In this document: piece by piece, positions 28,820 through 38,969 of the stretch | Layout: every line of letters begins with the position of its first letter | Position numbering within the stretch: the stretch's first letter is position 1 | Assembly (NCBI GenBank): GCA_045802605.1 | Contig: JBJMQS010000066.1 | Location: forward strand, 62,001 to 126,000 | DNA from: JBJMQS01 sp045802605 | GTDB taxonomy: Bacteria; Planctomycetota; Planctomycetia; Gemmatales; Gemmataceae | DNA: 64,000 nucleotides | Direction of reading: 5' to 3' | Translations under genes and position numbers: made by a program | Notes under the pieces: generated by a model | The model's input: the letters and a program-made list of their open reading frames with translations, nothing else | Database searches by the model: none | Told to the model about the DNA's origin: nothing

Positions 28820-31800
28820 TCACGGTGAGCCGGAGATATTCTGGCGGAAGCGCAAATAATCATTCTGATCAACGTCACCGCTGTTGTCGAAATCGAAAAC
28901 GGTGCTCGGGCCGCCGGAGAGCGCATTGCGAAAGACCAAGTAATCATTTTGATCGACGGCCGCGTCGCCATTCTGGTCGCCATAGAAACGGAAGAACTTG
29001 TTCGCTGTCGAGCCGGTGACCGCATAATCGCCGCCTGGGATGCCATCGTTGTTGCCATCCAGTGCGCCGGCGGCGCCCGTCACCTGGGCTGCTCCCATGA
29101 TGAAGTTATAAATGCCATCGACGAGCGAACCTGCCGATTCCGTTAACGCGCCGGAAAATGTGATCGTGACTGAACTCGCTGGCCCGCTCGCAGGATTGGC
29201 CGCTAGCACCACCTCACCCTGAGTGCCACCAGTGCCCGTCCGATTTACGGTCATCGCCGAGGCCACGTCGGGCGTGAAGTTGACGGCTTCCGAGAAAGTT
29301 ACGACGATCTGCTTCACGAGTGAACGTTGATTCGTCCCATCACCGAACACGACGCCGGTGACCGTCGGTGGGGCCGCCACAACAATGGTTTTCAAATAAT
29401 CGGTGTACCCTGCGTCTTTATCTTCCACACGCATGCGCACCGTGTAATTCCCCGGTGTGGCATAGGCGTGGTTGGCCGAATTATTGGACGATTGAACGAT
29501 GTCGAAATTACCGTCGTTGGTCCAATCAAAACTATAAGCGTACCCCGCCGCCGCATCGACTGGCGATGGATCGGTCACGCCAGTGATCGACGCCGTGACC
29601 TGAGAATTGGGCAGGGCCACCGAGGGGTACGATGCGGTACCCGTCGGCGCGACATTGGTGACGTTGAGCGGAAATGTCGTGGTGGCTATCCCGCCCTGCG
29701 AGTTGGTCGCCGTCACCGTCACAGTTTGTGAGTTACTAGGTCCGTCCTGTGTTGAATAGGTCCAGGACCAGGTGCCGAGCGAGTTGTTCTGCGTGACCGT
29801 CCCGACAGAGGCCGTCAGCGTGACGGCGTTGTTGCCGAGCGAATCGCTGAAAGTACCGGTGTTGTTGGCCGTCGATCCTTCATTCACGGTGACGGAAGGG
29901 CTATCGTGACTGATGGCGGACGGAACTGTGGCGACGACGCCGCTGACAACCAAATCATTCCCCGCAGTATCGTAAACGTACCACGCACCGCCCGTATTCG
30001 TGGATCCGTAAGGGACAATTCGAAAATTCACTGCCGTCCCGGCCGCGATGTTTTGCAGGGCAACTGTCCCAGCCAGGTTAAGTTGAGCCATCGCAGCGCC
30101 AGTCGTACTGGTACTGGAGAACTCCGAAGTCACGTCGGCGATGGTGACCCATGAGCCGCCGGCCAATTGGTATTGCCACAACCCGTCGGGTGGGCCCGAG
30201 CTGCTGCGGCGATAATACAGATCGATCGACGAAAGCGAGAGTGTGTGCCCGGGATCGACCGTCATGCCGAAGGTTGCGATTGCCGAACCGCTGACTCCTA
30301 ATGCCGATGTCGTGGCCCAGCCATTGCCGCCCCAGGCGTTGCCGGCGGCCGTGTTGATGGTGGTTACACCGCTGCCGCGCGTCAGTCCAGTGGAGTTCGT
30401 CAAACCGTTGGCGACCTGGCTGGCACCGAGTCCCTGAGAGCCATAGTTCGTTTGCCCGTTGACATCCCACGCCAACGCCACTCCGCTGGCAGCGGGATTT
30501 GTGACCGCCAAAGTCGTGGTCGCCGAGTTGGTGGTTCCGACGGTATCAGACGCGAGCGCGTAGTACGTGTAATTCCCGGCGGTCAACCCGGTGGTCGATG
30601 TCGCCAAAGTCCAGGTGGTGCCGGCCTGACTTCCCGTGCCGAGTAGCGTGTCGGTTGCAGTTTGCAGCCCACTGGTGCCATTGCTCTCTCGGTAAAACTT
30701 GACTGACGAGATCGTTCCTCCGGTCTCAGTTACATTCGCGGCCGTCAGCGTCGTCGAATTCCCGATGGTGACCGAAACAGGATTCAAGGTGAATGAGCCG
30801 ATTGCCGGCGTCGGCGTACCGGAGGTCACTGTCAAATTCGCGGATGATGCGGGGCTTGATGTGCTTGCGGAGTCCGTCGCCACGGCGTAATAAGCGTAGT
30901 TTCCGGCGGTCAATCCCGTGGTGGATGTCGCGAAAGTCCATGTCGTCCCGCTCTGGGTCCCGGTGCCCAGCAGCGTGTCGCTTCCGATTTGCAATCCGCT
31001 GGAGCCATTGCTTTCCCGATAAAACTTGACCGATGCGATCGTTCCGCCCGTCTCCGTCACGTTGCTCGCCGTGAGAGTCGTTGACGTGCCCGCGGCAACG
31101 CTGCTTGGGCTCAGCGAGAACGATCCGATTGTCGGCGTGGCCTGCCCGTGTTGATACACCAACTTGAAACTGGAGTAATGATCGCCAGTGAAATAGACGT
31201 CACTCAGCGTATCCAGCAAAATTCGCATGGGGCCGGGGGAGGAAAACTGGCTGCTAAAGTTGTGATCTGTTCCCGTCGAAGGGCTGACAACAAATTCGTA
31301 CCAACTGCCGTTCGGCAACAGCCCATTGTTGTTGCTGTAAACGCTGCCGTCGTGGGCATCGAACGGCGTCCCATTGGCGCGAATGCGGTTCAGAGTGTTG
31401 GTGACGTCGAGAGGTCCGGTGTAAACGGTCGTGCCGAAGTTCACCACCGACACGTTCGAAATCGGACCGGCCGAATTCGGCACCGCCCCGATCGCAGGCC
31501 CAATTGCATTCCAATTGCTAAACGTGAACGGCTCGAACACCTCGGAAGACGAAATCTGGAATCCTTGCAACGACGCGCTCGCTCCGCTTCGCCCCACATC
31601 GTCGGCCGTGGACAGTTTGGGATCAGCGGCCAGATCAATGACTAATACATTGACGATCGGGCTGCCGCGCCCCGTGACCAAGTCAAAGCCCGGCTCCGCA
31701 GCGAACCCATTATCCCCGCTGGTCACATCCTCGAAGTCGGTCGAGGAAAGCGAATACAGTCTCGGTAGCGTTCCGTCCCGACCATCAAGGCTTTCGAACC

Positions 31801-32782
31801 CATCGGCCGCCCGGCCTTGATCGGCAAGCGCGATGATCCCGGCCCACAGCGGCGTCGTCAGGCTAGTGCCGCCGATGTGTTGCCACGGGCTGTCGCTGCC
31901 GTTGTCGTAGGAATCGTAAATTGACACGGTGCCGTCGGGTGCGGCATCGATCGCGACGTCCGGCACGGCTCGCGCGATTCGACTCTGCTTCACCACGCCA
32001 CGTTGGTAGTTGGGTTGAGCGGAATATTGGCTGAGTCCGCCGCCCGACCCGCCCAGACGGTCGCTGTTTGTGCCCGCGCCCCAACCGCCTTCGACCCATT
32101 GGTCCGCGACGTGAGTCAATGTGGTACCGCCGACACTCACGACATTCGGCGACGCAGCCGGGTATTGAACGGTGGCTCCGCTGTCGCCCACGGCCGCCAA
32201 AAACGTAACTCCGATATGTCCCGCCGGGGTGGTGAAGAGAAAGTCGTTGGCCGCATCCGTCGCCGATTCACGACGACCCCAGCTCATCGACACGACACTG
32301 ACGCCGGGCAGATTTCGCGCCGTATCGACTGCGGTGAACAAGTCGGCCTCGCTGGCCGAATTGGCTTCGACCACGATGAGGCCCGCACGCGGAGCGGCCA
32401 CATGCGCCCATTCGACATCCAGCGCGATTTCTGCGCCCCAGCCGCCACGGACATCGGGCCGAGGCAGTGACTCGCCGCCGACCTGGTTAATCCGCCGCAA
32501 GCTGGTTGGGTCTGGCAAGCCGTAGTAGGCGTCGAACGCTGCGACATCGCTGACCAAATTGGGCTCGTCGTAGGCGGCGACGATGGCGATCGTTTGTCCC
32601 GAGCCGTCGCCCACCTGTCGCCCGAATGACACTGCATCCATGCCGTAGGCGTGGCGTAGCATCGCCGGCGTGAAGCCCGTGGAGTCAAACCCCTCGACCG
32701 CGGCCAGCGCGGGAACAACACGATCCTCCAGGATCAAAGTTTCCAAGCGAGCCTGGCGCTTTTTCCGCAATTTAGATTTCAT
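28820..32782 (-). CDS. Giant secreted S53 (sedolisin/kumamolisin-like) peptidase with Ig-like and dockerin domains
   Basis: 1320 residues. The N-terminus has the planctomycete ETLILEDRVVPA motif. Residues 35-395 form an S53 domain: E118 and D122 (GAEIALDVEW), oxyanion D200 (AVGDSGA), nucleophile S307 (GGTSLTTP), and the calcium site (DVTSGDNGF, later GFDLVTGRGSP). The usual 180-residue N-terminal pro-domain is absent. Then follow a lectin-like region, two near-identical Ig-like repeats (from TPTIGSFSLSP and TPAIGSFTLNP), cadherin/PKD-like modules, and a C-terminal type-I-dockerin-like pair (GDQNGDAAVDQNDYLVFRNA and DNSGDVDQNDYLRFR). It is probably exported and cell-surface or complex-bound. 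No signal peptidase site is obvious. Confidence 0.9.
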   Translation of the reverse strand: MKSKLRKKRQARLETLILEDRVVPALAAVEGFDSTGFTPAMLRHAYGMDAVSFGRQVGDGSGQTIAIVAAYDEPNLVSDVAAFDAYYGLPDPTSLRRINQVGGESLPRPDVRGGWGAEIALDVEWAHVAAPRAGLIVVEANSASEADLFTAVDTARNLPGVSVVSMSWGRRESATDAANDFLFTTPAGHIGVTFLAAVGDSGATVQYPAASPNVVSVGGTTLTHVADQWVEGGWGAGTNSDRLGGSGGGLSQYSAQPNYQRGVVKQSRIARAVPDVAIDAAPDGTVSIYDSYDNGSDSPWQHIGGTSLTTPLWAGIIALADQGRAADGFESLDGRDGTLPRLYSLSSTDFEDVTSGDNGFAAEPGFDLVTGRGSPIVNVLVIDLAADPKLSTADDVGRSGASASLQGFQISSSEVFEPFTFSNWNAIGPAIGAVPNSAGPISNVSVVNFGTTVYTGPLDVTNTLNRIRANGTPFDAHDGSVYSNNNGLLPNGSWYEFVVSPSTGTDHNFSSQFSSPGPMRILLDTLSDVYFTGDHYSSFKLVYQHGQATPTIGSFSLSPSSVAAGTSTTLTASNVTETGGTIASVKFYRESNGSSGLQIGSDTLLGTGTQSGTTWTFATSTTGLTAGNYAYYAVATDSASTSSPASSANLTVTSGTPTPAIGSFTLNPVSVTIGNSTTLTAANVTETGGTISSVKFYRESNGTSGLQTATDTLLGTGSQAGTTWTLATSTTGLTAGNYTYYALASDTVGTTNSATTTLAVTNPAASGVALAWDVNGQTNYGSQGLGASQVANGLTNSTGLTRGSGVTTINTAAGNAWGGNGWATTSALGVSGSAIATFGMTVDPGHTLSLSSIDLYYRRSSSGPPDGLWQYQLAGGSWVTIADVTSEFSSTSTTGAAMAQLNLAGTVALQNIAAGTAVNFRIVPYGSTNTGGAWYVYDTAGNDLVVSGVVATVPSAISHDSPSVTVNEGSTANNTGTFSDSLGNNAVTLTASVGTVTQNNSLGTWSWTYSTQDGPSNSQTVTVTATNSQGGIATTTFPLNVTNVAPTGTASYPSVALPNSQVTASITGVTDPSPVDAAAGYAYSFDWTNDGNFDIVQSSNNSANHAYATPGNYTVRMRVEDKDAGYTDYLKTIVVAAPPTVTGVVFGDGTNQRSLVKQIVVTFSEAVNFTPDVASAMTVNRTGTGGTQGEVVLAANPASGPASSVTITFSGALTESAGSLVDGIYNFIMGAAQVTGAAGALDGNNDGIPGGDYAVTGSTANKFFRFYGDQNGDAAVDQNDYLVFRNALSGGPSTVFDFDNSGDVDQNDYLRFRQNISGSP

Positions 32783-32944
32783 CAGTGGCCAAATGGTCAG
32801 GGCGATAACTGGAGGCCGACTTCTTCGACCTGCGATCGGCGGGCCATCAGGATGTTAGAGGCTGGCTGAAAGGGCTTTCGGATTATCTTATCTGCCGTTT
32901 GGGCAAACAACAATCCGCTTACTGCGTAATGGAGTAGCAGCGCC

Positions 32945-33697
32945 TTAGACGAGCAACTGCGGTAGTGCTGAGGATGCGTGAACATAGCAAAGCGACAAGA
33001 GAACCAATGGACTTAATGCCCTGAACGATCGTTTCAGGCATGAGCTGATTGGACCAGGAAGAACAAGTTGGACGCACAAGCCTAAAGCGACTGGAACAAC
33101 AACACAAGCGCAAAGAACTGCCGCCGACCCACTGCCCTGCAGGTCTGTCAGCGGCGGAGTACTTCGTAGGAATGGCACGACAACATGGAGAAACCACGGT
33201 GTCGATAGCGGGCTAAGAAGTGTGGAACCCAGTAACAGGCCCAGGCTCAGAGGCAAATCACCCCTTTGACTTTGCGCCCACGCTGTCGACGATGCCGCCA
33301 CCGGCATTGCTGCCACGACAGACAATCCTAGAAGAAGTTCTTGAGCTTCTCGTTGATTGTGCCAGCATTGGAGAACCAAGGCCACACAATAGAGACTTGC
33401 GATCGGTGCGAGCACGTTGCCAATAATCCCGACGAAAACCACTAGCGGTCGTCGCACAAGCTGGTTGATTTCTCGCCGCGGACAATTCACCCCGGCACAA
33501 AAGAGCAAGGTGGCCAACAGAGCCATAGGCATCGATACGTGAAACGCCATACCACCGCGACCGATGTCCAAACTCAAAGCTTTTGCTGAAACTCCGGGCC
33601 CCGGGCAAACCGCTGCTAGCAGATACGATGCGCCCAGCATTAACAGCAAATATTTGCGACACAACGTCAAACACCAGTCAAGGTTGAGTGCCTTCAT
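32945..33697 (-). pseudogene. BASS-type (bile acid:sodium symporter) transporter, C-terminally truncated
   Basis: 250 residues with about seven hydrophobic segments. GVNCPRREINQLVRRPLVVFVG and GLSVVAAMPVAASSTAWAQ are typical of bile acid/sodium symporter-like permeases. The family is usually over 300 residues; this frame stops right after LCYVHASSALPQ, so the last two or three membrane helices are missing. The 160 bp between its stop and the S53 gene contain no continuation that I can recognise. Either a truncated pseudogene or a shortened form. Confidence 0.6.
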
Positions 33698-33889
33698 TGA
33701 CAGTTTTGCCTCCTTCGAAGACGCCGTTCGGTCCCAAGGAAGTTACATCCGGGGTCTGAGTTGACGCTGAACGGGAGATAAATTCCGGCTTATTTTCAGT
33801 TCACGATGGGTTCATGTGTGTAACGTACCTTGCGGTGTGCCGTTGCGAATGTGCGTTAACGGCAATGGGATTTCTCAGGGAGCTCGAAC

Positions 33890-34387
33890 ATGCGTCCGCT
33901 CACCATGGTTGCCTCGACTGTTATTTTGGCGTGCTGGATCGGAAACATTCGCGCCGACGAGGAAAAAGTTCCTCTAGACAAACTCCCCAAGGCTGTCGCC
34001 GAAACTGTCAAGAAACGATTCCCCAAGGCCGAGCAAATCGAAGCATCCAAAGAGACTGAAAATGGCAAGACGGAATACGAGGTGACGATCAAGGATAGCG
34101 GAAAAAAAATTGATGTTACGGTAGCTCCGGACGGGACGTTGCTGGGCATTGAGAAAGAGATTGCCGTGAAAGATCTACCCAAGTCTGTCACCGCTGGAAT
34201 CGAATCTAAGTACTCCAAGGCCACTCTTAAATCCGCCGAAGAGGTTATGAAGGTCAAGGATGGCAAAGAGAAGCTGGAATACTACGAGGTCATCATCGAG
34301 ACCGCTGACAAGAAGACGCTCGAAATCGAAATCCAAGCCGATGGAAAAATCAAGAAAACTCAAGAAAAGACTAACAAGAAGGACTAG
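33890..34387 (+). CDS. Secreted PepSY-like protein
   Basis: 165 residues: signal peptide (about 1-22, ending IRA), then two PepSY-like beta units (AVAETVKKRFPKAEQIEAS ... YEVTIKDSG and VTAGIESKYSKATLKSAEEV ... YYEVIIETAD). Lys-rich C-terminus. Such periplasmic proteins often accompany two-component systems that sense metals or cell-envelope stress, and here the response regulator starts 150 bp downstream on the same strand. Confidence 0.8.
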   Translation: MRPLTMVASTVILACWIGNIRADEEKVPLDKLPKAVAETVKKRFPKAEQIEASKETENGKTEYEVTIKDSGKKIDVTVAPDGTLLGIEKEIAVKDLPKSVTAGIESKYSKATLKSAEEVMKVKDGKEKLEYYEVIIETADKKTLEIEIQADGKIKKTQEKTNKKD

Positions 34388-34534
34388 TAACACGTCTCGT
34401 GTTGACTTTGACCAAGGTCGCTGTCCGCCACCTGCGCGGTTTCGCCAATGATGGTTGGTTAAGCCGCGCGGAACGCCTTTCTATTAAGATAATGATCTTG
34501 CCGCTTTGGATCTTTGAACTGCGATGGTTTTGAC

Positions 34535-35218
34535 ATGAGTGTCCGCGTTCTGATCGTGGAAGACGAAGTCGCCATTGCCGACTATTTGGTCCGGGGTTTG
34601 CGCGAAGAAGGGTTTAGCGTCGAACGAGCGGCAGATGGCGAGGACGGCTGGCACCACCTTAAGACATCTCCGTGGGATGTTGTTCTTTTGGATTGGTGGC
34701 TGCCGGGCACGGATGGGCTAACGCTTTTGCGCCGATTTCGCCACAACAACTCAACAACGCCGGTACTAATGCTCACCGCCCGCGATGCCATTACCGAACG
34801 AGTGCGGGGACTCGATACCGGGGCGAACGACTATCTTTGCAAACCATTTGCATTTGAGGAGCTGCTTGCGCGCATTCGTGCCCTGACTCGAATCCCGCGA
34901 CACGGCATTAATACCCAGATTACGCATTGCGATGTGTCGCTCGATCTCGTGACTCACCGGGCACAGCGCGGTACGGCAACACTTGACTTGACCGCAAAGG
35001 AGCATGCATTACTCGTCTTTTTCCTACGCCATCCCCAAGAGGTGCTTTCCCGAACTCGCATCTACGAAAATGTCTGGGACGAGCGTTACGATGGACTCTC
35101 CAACACCCTGGAAGTCCACGTAATGGAATTGCGGCGAAAGCTCGAAGCGCACGGACCACGGATGATCCATACGCTTCGAAATCGTGGTTATGTCTTTGGC
35201 GAGCTGGCGGAGTCTTGA
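34535..35218 (+). CDS. OmpR-family response regulator
   Basis: 227 residues from ATG 34535. Receiver: acidic pair in VEDE, phospho-acceptor Asp in VVLLDWWLPG, Thr in MLTARD, Lys in CKPF. The C-terminal winged helix (LDLTAKEHALLVFFLRHP, then LEVHVMELRRKL and HTLRNRGYVF) binds DNA. Partner of the histidine kinase whose GTG lies 1 bp after its stop. Confidence 0.94.
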   Translation: MSVRVLIVEDEVAIADYLVRGLREEGFSVERAADGEDGWHHLKTSPWDVVLLDWWLPGTDGLTLLRRFRHNNSTTPVLMLTARDAITERVRGLDTGANDYLCKPFAFEELLARIRALTRIPRHGINTQITHCDVSLDLVTHRAQRGTATLDLTAKEHALLVFFLRHPQEVLSRTRIYENVWDERYDGLSNTLEVHVMELRRKLEAHGPRMIHTLRNRGYVFGELAES

Positions 35219-35219
35219 G

Positions 35220-36638
35220 GTGAAGTTGCAGAACCGGCTGACGCTGTTTTTCACGCTCACGCTTTTGCTTGTGTTGGGAGGATTTTCGCTCACCTTGTAT
35301 TTGTTGGCCCGTGCTCACCTGTCGCGCCAAATGCAGACCCAGCTCGACTCCGCCTTAGATACATTGGTGGCTGCCGCAGAATTGAAGCAAGATGGTGTCG
35401 AATGGGAGCCGGCCGAACGCCGGTTGGACTTCAGCGCCGAAGGATGCGGCGAAGCCCTCGTTTGGCAAGTTGCTGATTTGAATGGCAAGATCATTGACAT
35501 ATCGGGGCCAGCCCGAGATACCGGATCGCAGAATCGAGCCGCGCTGCCGGCCGGCAATTGGCAAGTCGCCCAGCGCGACATTCGTCCGAATGCCAGCTTG
35601 CCGAACGATTCGAACCCCCCCGAGGCCAGTGACAGGACTGCGACGTTCCATTCCGGCCTTCGGGTCACGGTAGGTCTACCTTTAGCGCCGATGCAGGCGT
35701 CGTTGTCCAAACTAGCAATCACGTTATCCAGCGTATCTAGCGCCGTATTCTTGCTATCGCTCATGGCAACACGATGGGTCTGCATGCGCGGACTGGCTCC
35801 GCTTCGTGCTATGGCGTCGGCCGCCCGTGAAATGGATTCGGTCGACTTGTCTGAGCGCCTGCCGGTAGTGCATTCGCAGGACGAAGTTGGCGATCTAGCC
35901 GGATCTTTTAACGGCCTATTGAACCGTCTCCAAGAATCATTTGAGAGGCAGCGCCGCTTTACCGGGGATGCGTCGCACCAGTTGCGAACCCCTTTGGCAG
36001 CGATATTAGGACAAATCGAAGTCGCGCAAAGGCGTGACCGATCGATCCCGGAATACCAGCAAACCCTCCAATCCGTCTTCTTACAGGCGTCCCACTTGCA
36101 CCAAGTGGTCGAAGCCCTCTTGTTCTTGGCGCGCTCCGATTGTGATGCGCAACAACTTCCCGTCGAGCCAATCGAACTCACAACCTGGCTGAATCAGTAT
36201 TTCGATTCATGGAAGACTCATCCTCGCTGGCGGGATTTTCGAACCCAATTGGGAAGTGATTTAGGTCGCATCTTTGGGCAACCCGTGTTGCTAGGCGAAT
36301 TGCTCAACATTCTTTTGGATAATGCCTGTCGTTACAGCCGTACCGGCACGTTCATCCATCTTCGTGCAGAACGCAATGACGGTGGCGTCCGCGTCGACAT
36401 TACTGATCAAGGTCCTGGCATTACTGTCTCGGACGCACCCCGCGTATTTGATCCGTTCTCCCGTTTGCAAAATGGGAACAAAACAAGCAAAGAGGGGGCC
36501 GGCCTTGGCCTTTCGATCGCAGCGCGTTTAGCCAAGGTGCTGGGCGGGTCATTGAGCGTAGCAAGCGCATTGGGCGAAGGCAGTACGTTTAGTCTTTACC
36601 TCCCGAGTGAGTTGGCGTCGACGCCCCTAACCATTTGA
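35220..36638 (+). CDS. Sensor histidine kinase
   Basis: 472 residues from GTG 35220, directly after the response regulator stop. Two membrane helices (about 10-32 and 170-190) flank a periplasmic sensor of about 135 residues. HAMP follows, then H-box FTGDASHQLRTPLAAILGQ, N-box NILLDNACRYS, DQGPGIT and GAGLGLSIA. The layout is that of CusS/QseC-type kinases. The signal is unknown; the PepSY protein upstream is a candidate sensor partner. Confidence 0.93.
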   Translation: MKLQNRLTLFFTLTLLLVLGGFSLTLYLLARAHLSRQMQTQLDSALDTLVAAAELKQDGVEWEPAERRLDFSAEGCGEALVWQVADLNGKIIDISGPARDTGSQNRAALPAGNWQVAQRDIRPNASLPNDSNPPEASDRTATFHSGLRVTVGLPLAPMQASLSKLAITLSSVSSAVFLLSLMATRWVCMRGLAPLRAMASAAREMDSVDLSERLPVVHSQDEVGDLAGSFNGLLNRLQESFERQRRFTGDASHQLRTPLAAILGQIEVAQRRDRSIPEYQQTLQSVFLQASHLHQVVEALLFLARSDCDAQQLPVEPIELTTWLNQYFDSWKTHPRWRDFRTQLGSDLGRIFGQPVLLGELLNILLDNACRYSRTGTFIHLRAERNDGGVRVDITDQGPGITVSDAPRVFDPFSRLQNGNKTSKEGAGLGLSIAARLAKVLGGSLSVASALGEGSTFSLYLPSELASTPLTI

Positions 36639-36642
36639 ACAT

Positions 36643-36703
36643 GCCTGCCGGATGTCCGTTTCAATGATTGGGCGACATTGGGGCGGCTCCGGCAGGCTTT
36701 TTT
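36643..36703 (+). terminator. Rho-independent terminator after the two-component system
   Basis: GCCTGCCGGA (36643-36652) pairs with TCCGGCAGGC (36688-36697), followed by TTTTTTATTTTT. The loop is long (35 nt) but the stem is perfect. Confidence 0.75.
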
Positions 36704-36935
36704 ATTTTTGAAATCGTAGGCGAGGTTTTGTGTGGGAATACAGTTTGACTGGAAATACGAATCCGCTCGTTCAGTTTGCCAGAGCCTGCATAAGCCCTGG
36801 CTTTGGCAGTAACGTCGCGCAGCGGCAGGACTTGGGGAGAACGCCCTCGGAATCTACGCCGTACATTTGTGTTCTGGTCTAATATCGAAGCCCGCTATAG
36901 CATGCCCGTGTTCGACTCTGACTCTTAAGGTGCCT

Positions 36936-37940
36936 ATGCCAAAACTCACTTGGGTGCTGTTCTTCGTTTCGGCCACCGTAACGGCGGCGGCCGACCCGGC
37001 GCCGAGTTATCGTCTTTTGAAGACTGTTCCGGTGACGGGAGACGGCGGTTGGGATTATGTGGCAGTGGATGAAACTGCCCGGCGGGTTTATGTTTCGCAC
37101 GGCACACAGGTGGTTGTGCTGGATGCTGATACGTGCGAAGTGAAAGGCCAGATTGGTGACGGCGCGGGCATTCATGGAATCGCCATCGCGCAAAAACTCA
37201 ACCGGGGTTTTGTCAGCAACGGTCGCTCCAATTTGGTGAACATTTTTGACCTCACAACGCTCAAGAACTTAGGAACAGTCCCGACTGGCAAAAACCCCGA
37301 TTGCATCATCTTCGATGGAGCGACTGGGCGAGTCTTTGCGTTCAACGGTCGGTCGGAAAATTTGACAGTTATTGACGCCGCCGAAGGCAAAGCCGTCGAA
37401 ACGATTGAGCTGGGGGGACAACCTGAGTTCGCCGCAGCCGATGGGGCCGGTCATGTTTTCGTCAATTTGGAAGACAAAGAAGAAGTGCTCAAGCTGGATG
37501 CACGAAATCTCAAGGTGCTCGAACGGTGGCCGATCGCACCCGCGAAGACGCCTGTGAGTATGGCGATTGATGCCAAGAATCATCGCCTCTTCGTCGGTTG
37601 CCGAAGCAAACAGATGGTAATTTTCAATTCGGATACCGGCAAAGTTGTATCCACAGTGCCGATCGGTGGACGCGTGGATGCGAGCGCCTACGATCCGGAG
37701 CTCCATCTTATTTTCAGTTCATGCGGCGACGGCACCGTATCGGTGATTCGGCAGGACTCCCCGGACGCCTATACCGCCCTTGAACCCATCAAAACGAAAA
37801 CGGGGGCCAGAACCATGGGAATGGACCCGAAGACTCACAGGCTGTTTTTGCCGTGCGCCGATTTTAAGCCGGCCGAAGGTTCAGCTCGGCCGGCCATGGT
37901 GCCCGGGACGTTTGCCGTCCTGGTATTTGAGAAGTCGTGA
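36936..37940 (+). CDS. Secreted YncE-like beta-propeller protein
   Basis: 334 residues from ATG 36936 (AAGG upstream). Signal peptide of about 20 residues. Repeated units such as DYVAVDETARRVYVSHGTQV, GKNPDCIIFDGATGRVFAFN and SMAIDAKNHRLFVGCRSKQ are YVTN/YncE-type blades. These extracytoplasmic propellers bind proteins or metals; no enzyme residues are evident. The following 370 bp (37,941-38,308) hold no recognisable gene. Confidence 0.8.
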   Translation: MPKLTWVLFFVSATVTAAADPAPSYRLLKTVPVTGDGGWDYVAVDETARRVYVSHGTQVVVLDADTCEVKGQIGDGAGIHGIAIAQKLNRGFVSNGRSNLVNIFDLTTLKNLGTVPTGKNPDCIIFDGATGRVFAFNGRSENLTVIDAAEGKAVETIELGGQPEFAAADGAGHVFVNLEDKEEVLKLDARNLKVLERWPIAPAKTPVSMAIDAKNHRLFVGCRSKQMVIFNSDTGKVVSTVPIGGRVDASAYDPELHLIFSSCGDGTVSVIRQDSPDAYTALEPIKTKTGARTMGMDPKTHRLFLPCADFKPAEGSARPAMVPGTFAVLVFEKS

Positions 37941-38308
37941 AGATTCGCAAGCCATCGGCCCGTTGGCGAAGCCACTATGTGAAAGAGCAAAGTAGTTAAA
38001 TTGGCAGGGCCCACATTGGTTCGACCAAGATACTTGACAAAACTTGCAGTCTGGCTAACGCATCCCAACCCGCCTGATGGCCCTTGTAAAGGTATTTTTG
38101 GACCACGTCAACGGACCGTTACGCACGTGATTGGTGGTGGGTTTCTGACTGCGAAGTATACGATATCACACTCTGAATTGTGCGTTAGCGATTGGCCGCG
38201 CACGATTATTGCTTGGTCGGTGTACTGTTTGATGCGCGCTCCGGTCCGACACACCGACGGTAGACCTTCCAACACTTCGAAGGGTTATTGGTTTGCATTG
38301 TGCGAGCA

Positions 38309-38532
38309 TTAAGGCCGAATAGCGTGACTTCCTGGGTTAAGACATTTTGCAGCGTCAAGGATGGCGACAATACTAGCCTTGATTGCCCAAGGGAGATTTT
38401 CCCATTCTCCAATGACTCGGTTTAGATCACATGAATTCGTCGACACGGCAATGTTCGGCACCTCTGTGGGCACCGTGGATGCATCGCCCAGACGTAAACG
38501 TGTACCGTCGTCGATAGTTGGGGATTTTGAGC
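38309..38532 (-). other. Orphan integrase tail beside attR (in frame with the left-end integrase through att)
   Basis: On the minus strand an open frame leaves the att core at 38,532 and runs to a stop at 38,309, giving about 74 residues including DLNRVIGEWENLPWAIKASI and VAILDAAK. The core is entered in the same codon phase as in the integrase at 10,261-11,919 (third codon base at 38,582 and at 10,501). Joining the ends would therefore produce a 563-residue integrase. It has no start of its own. Confidence 0.6.
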
Positions 38533-38582
<50 letters not shown>

Positions 38583-38807
38583 GAAGTGTAGTAACGAGTT
38601 GCGTCAAATCTCTTTCTTTCGTACACATGGGTGTACGAGATTTAGACCTCGGGACGCCGGTCAAAGCAATCCCCGAGGCCTTGCGAGCCTTCCGGCCCGT
38701 CGTTCCGGAGGGTTCAACTTGCCACATTTTCCAAAGCCGTTCTTCAAGCCGAGTCGCGCTCGCGAATACGCGCAGATTGGCGACAGGACTATTTAGGCCG
38801 TCGTGTG

Positions 38808-38969
38808 TCAGGCTCGGTACTCGTCCAGCGCGTCGGCGGGAATCAGGCCACGGCCACGGCCCAGGTCGATGCGTTCGTGGCGGAGTTTGCGCGCGGCGAG
38901 CAGAGCGTAGACGAGGCTCGTGCTGATGCCGAGCTCGTTGGCGGCCTCGGGGACGGTGTAGCGCTTCAT
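38808..38969 (-). CDS. Short AlpA-like HTH protein
   Basis: 53 residues starting MKRYTVPEAANELGIST, then LVYALLAARKLRHERI and LGRGRGLIPADALDEYR: a complete excisionase/AlpA-type winged helix, in the length class of Xis proteins. It lies 226 bp outside attR, so it may be a leftover of another integrant at the same tRNA or a host gene. The flanking 38,583-38,807 and 38,970-39,282 hold nothing else that I can support. Confidence 0.75.
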   Translation of the reverse strand: MKRYTVPEAANELGISTSLVYALLAARKLRHERIDLGRGRGLIPADALDEYRA

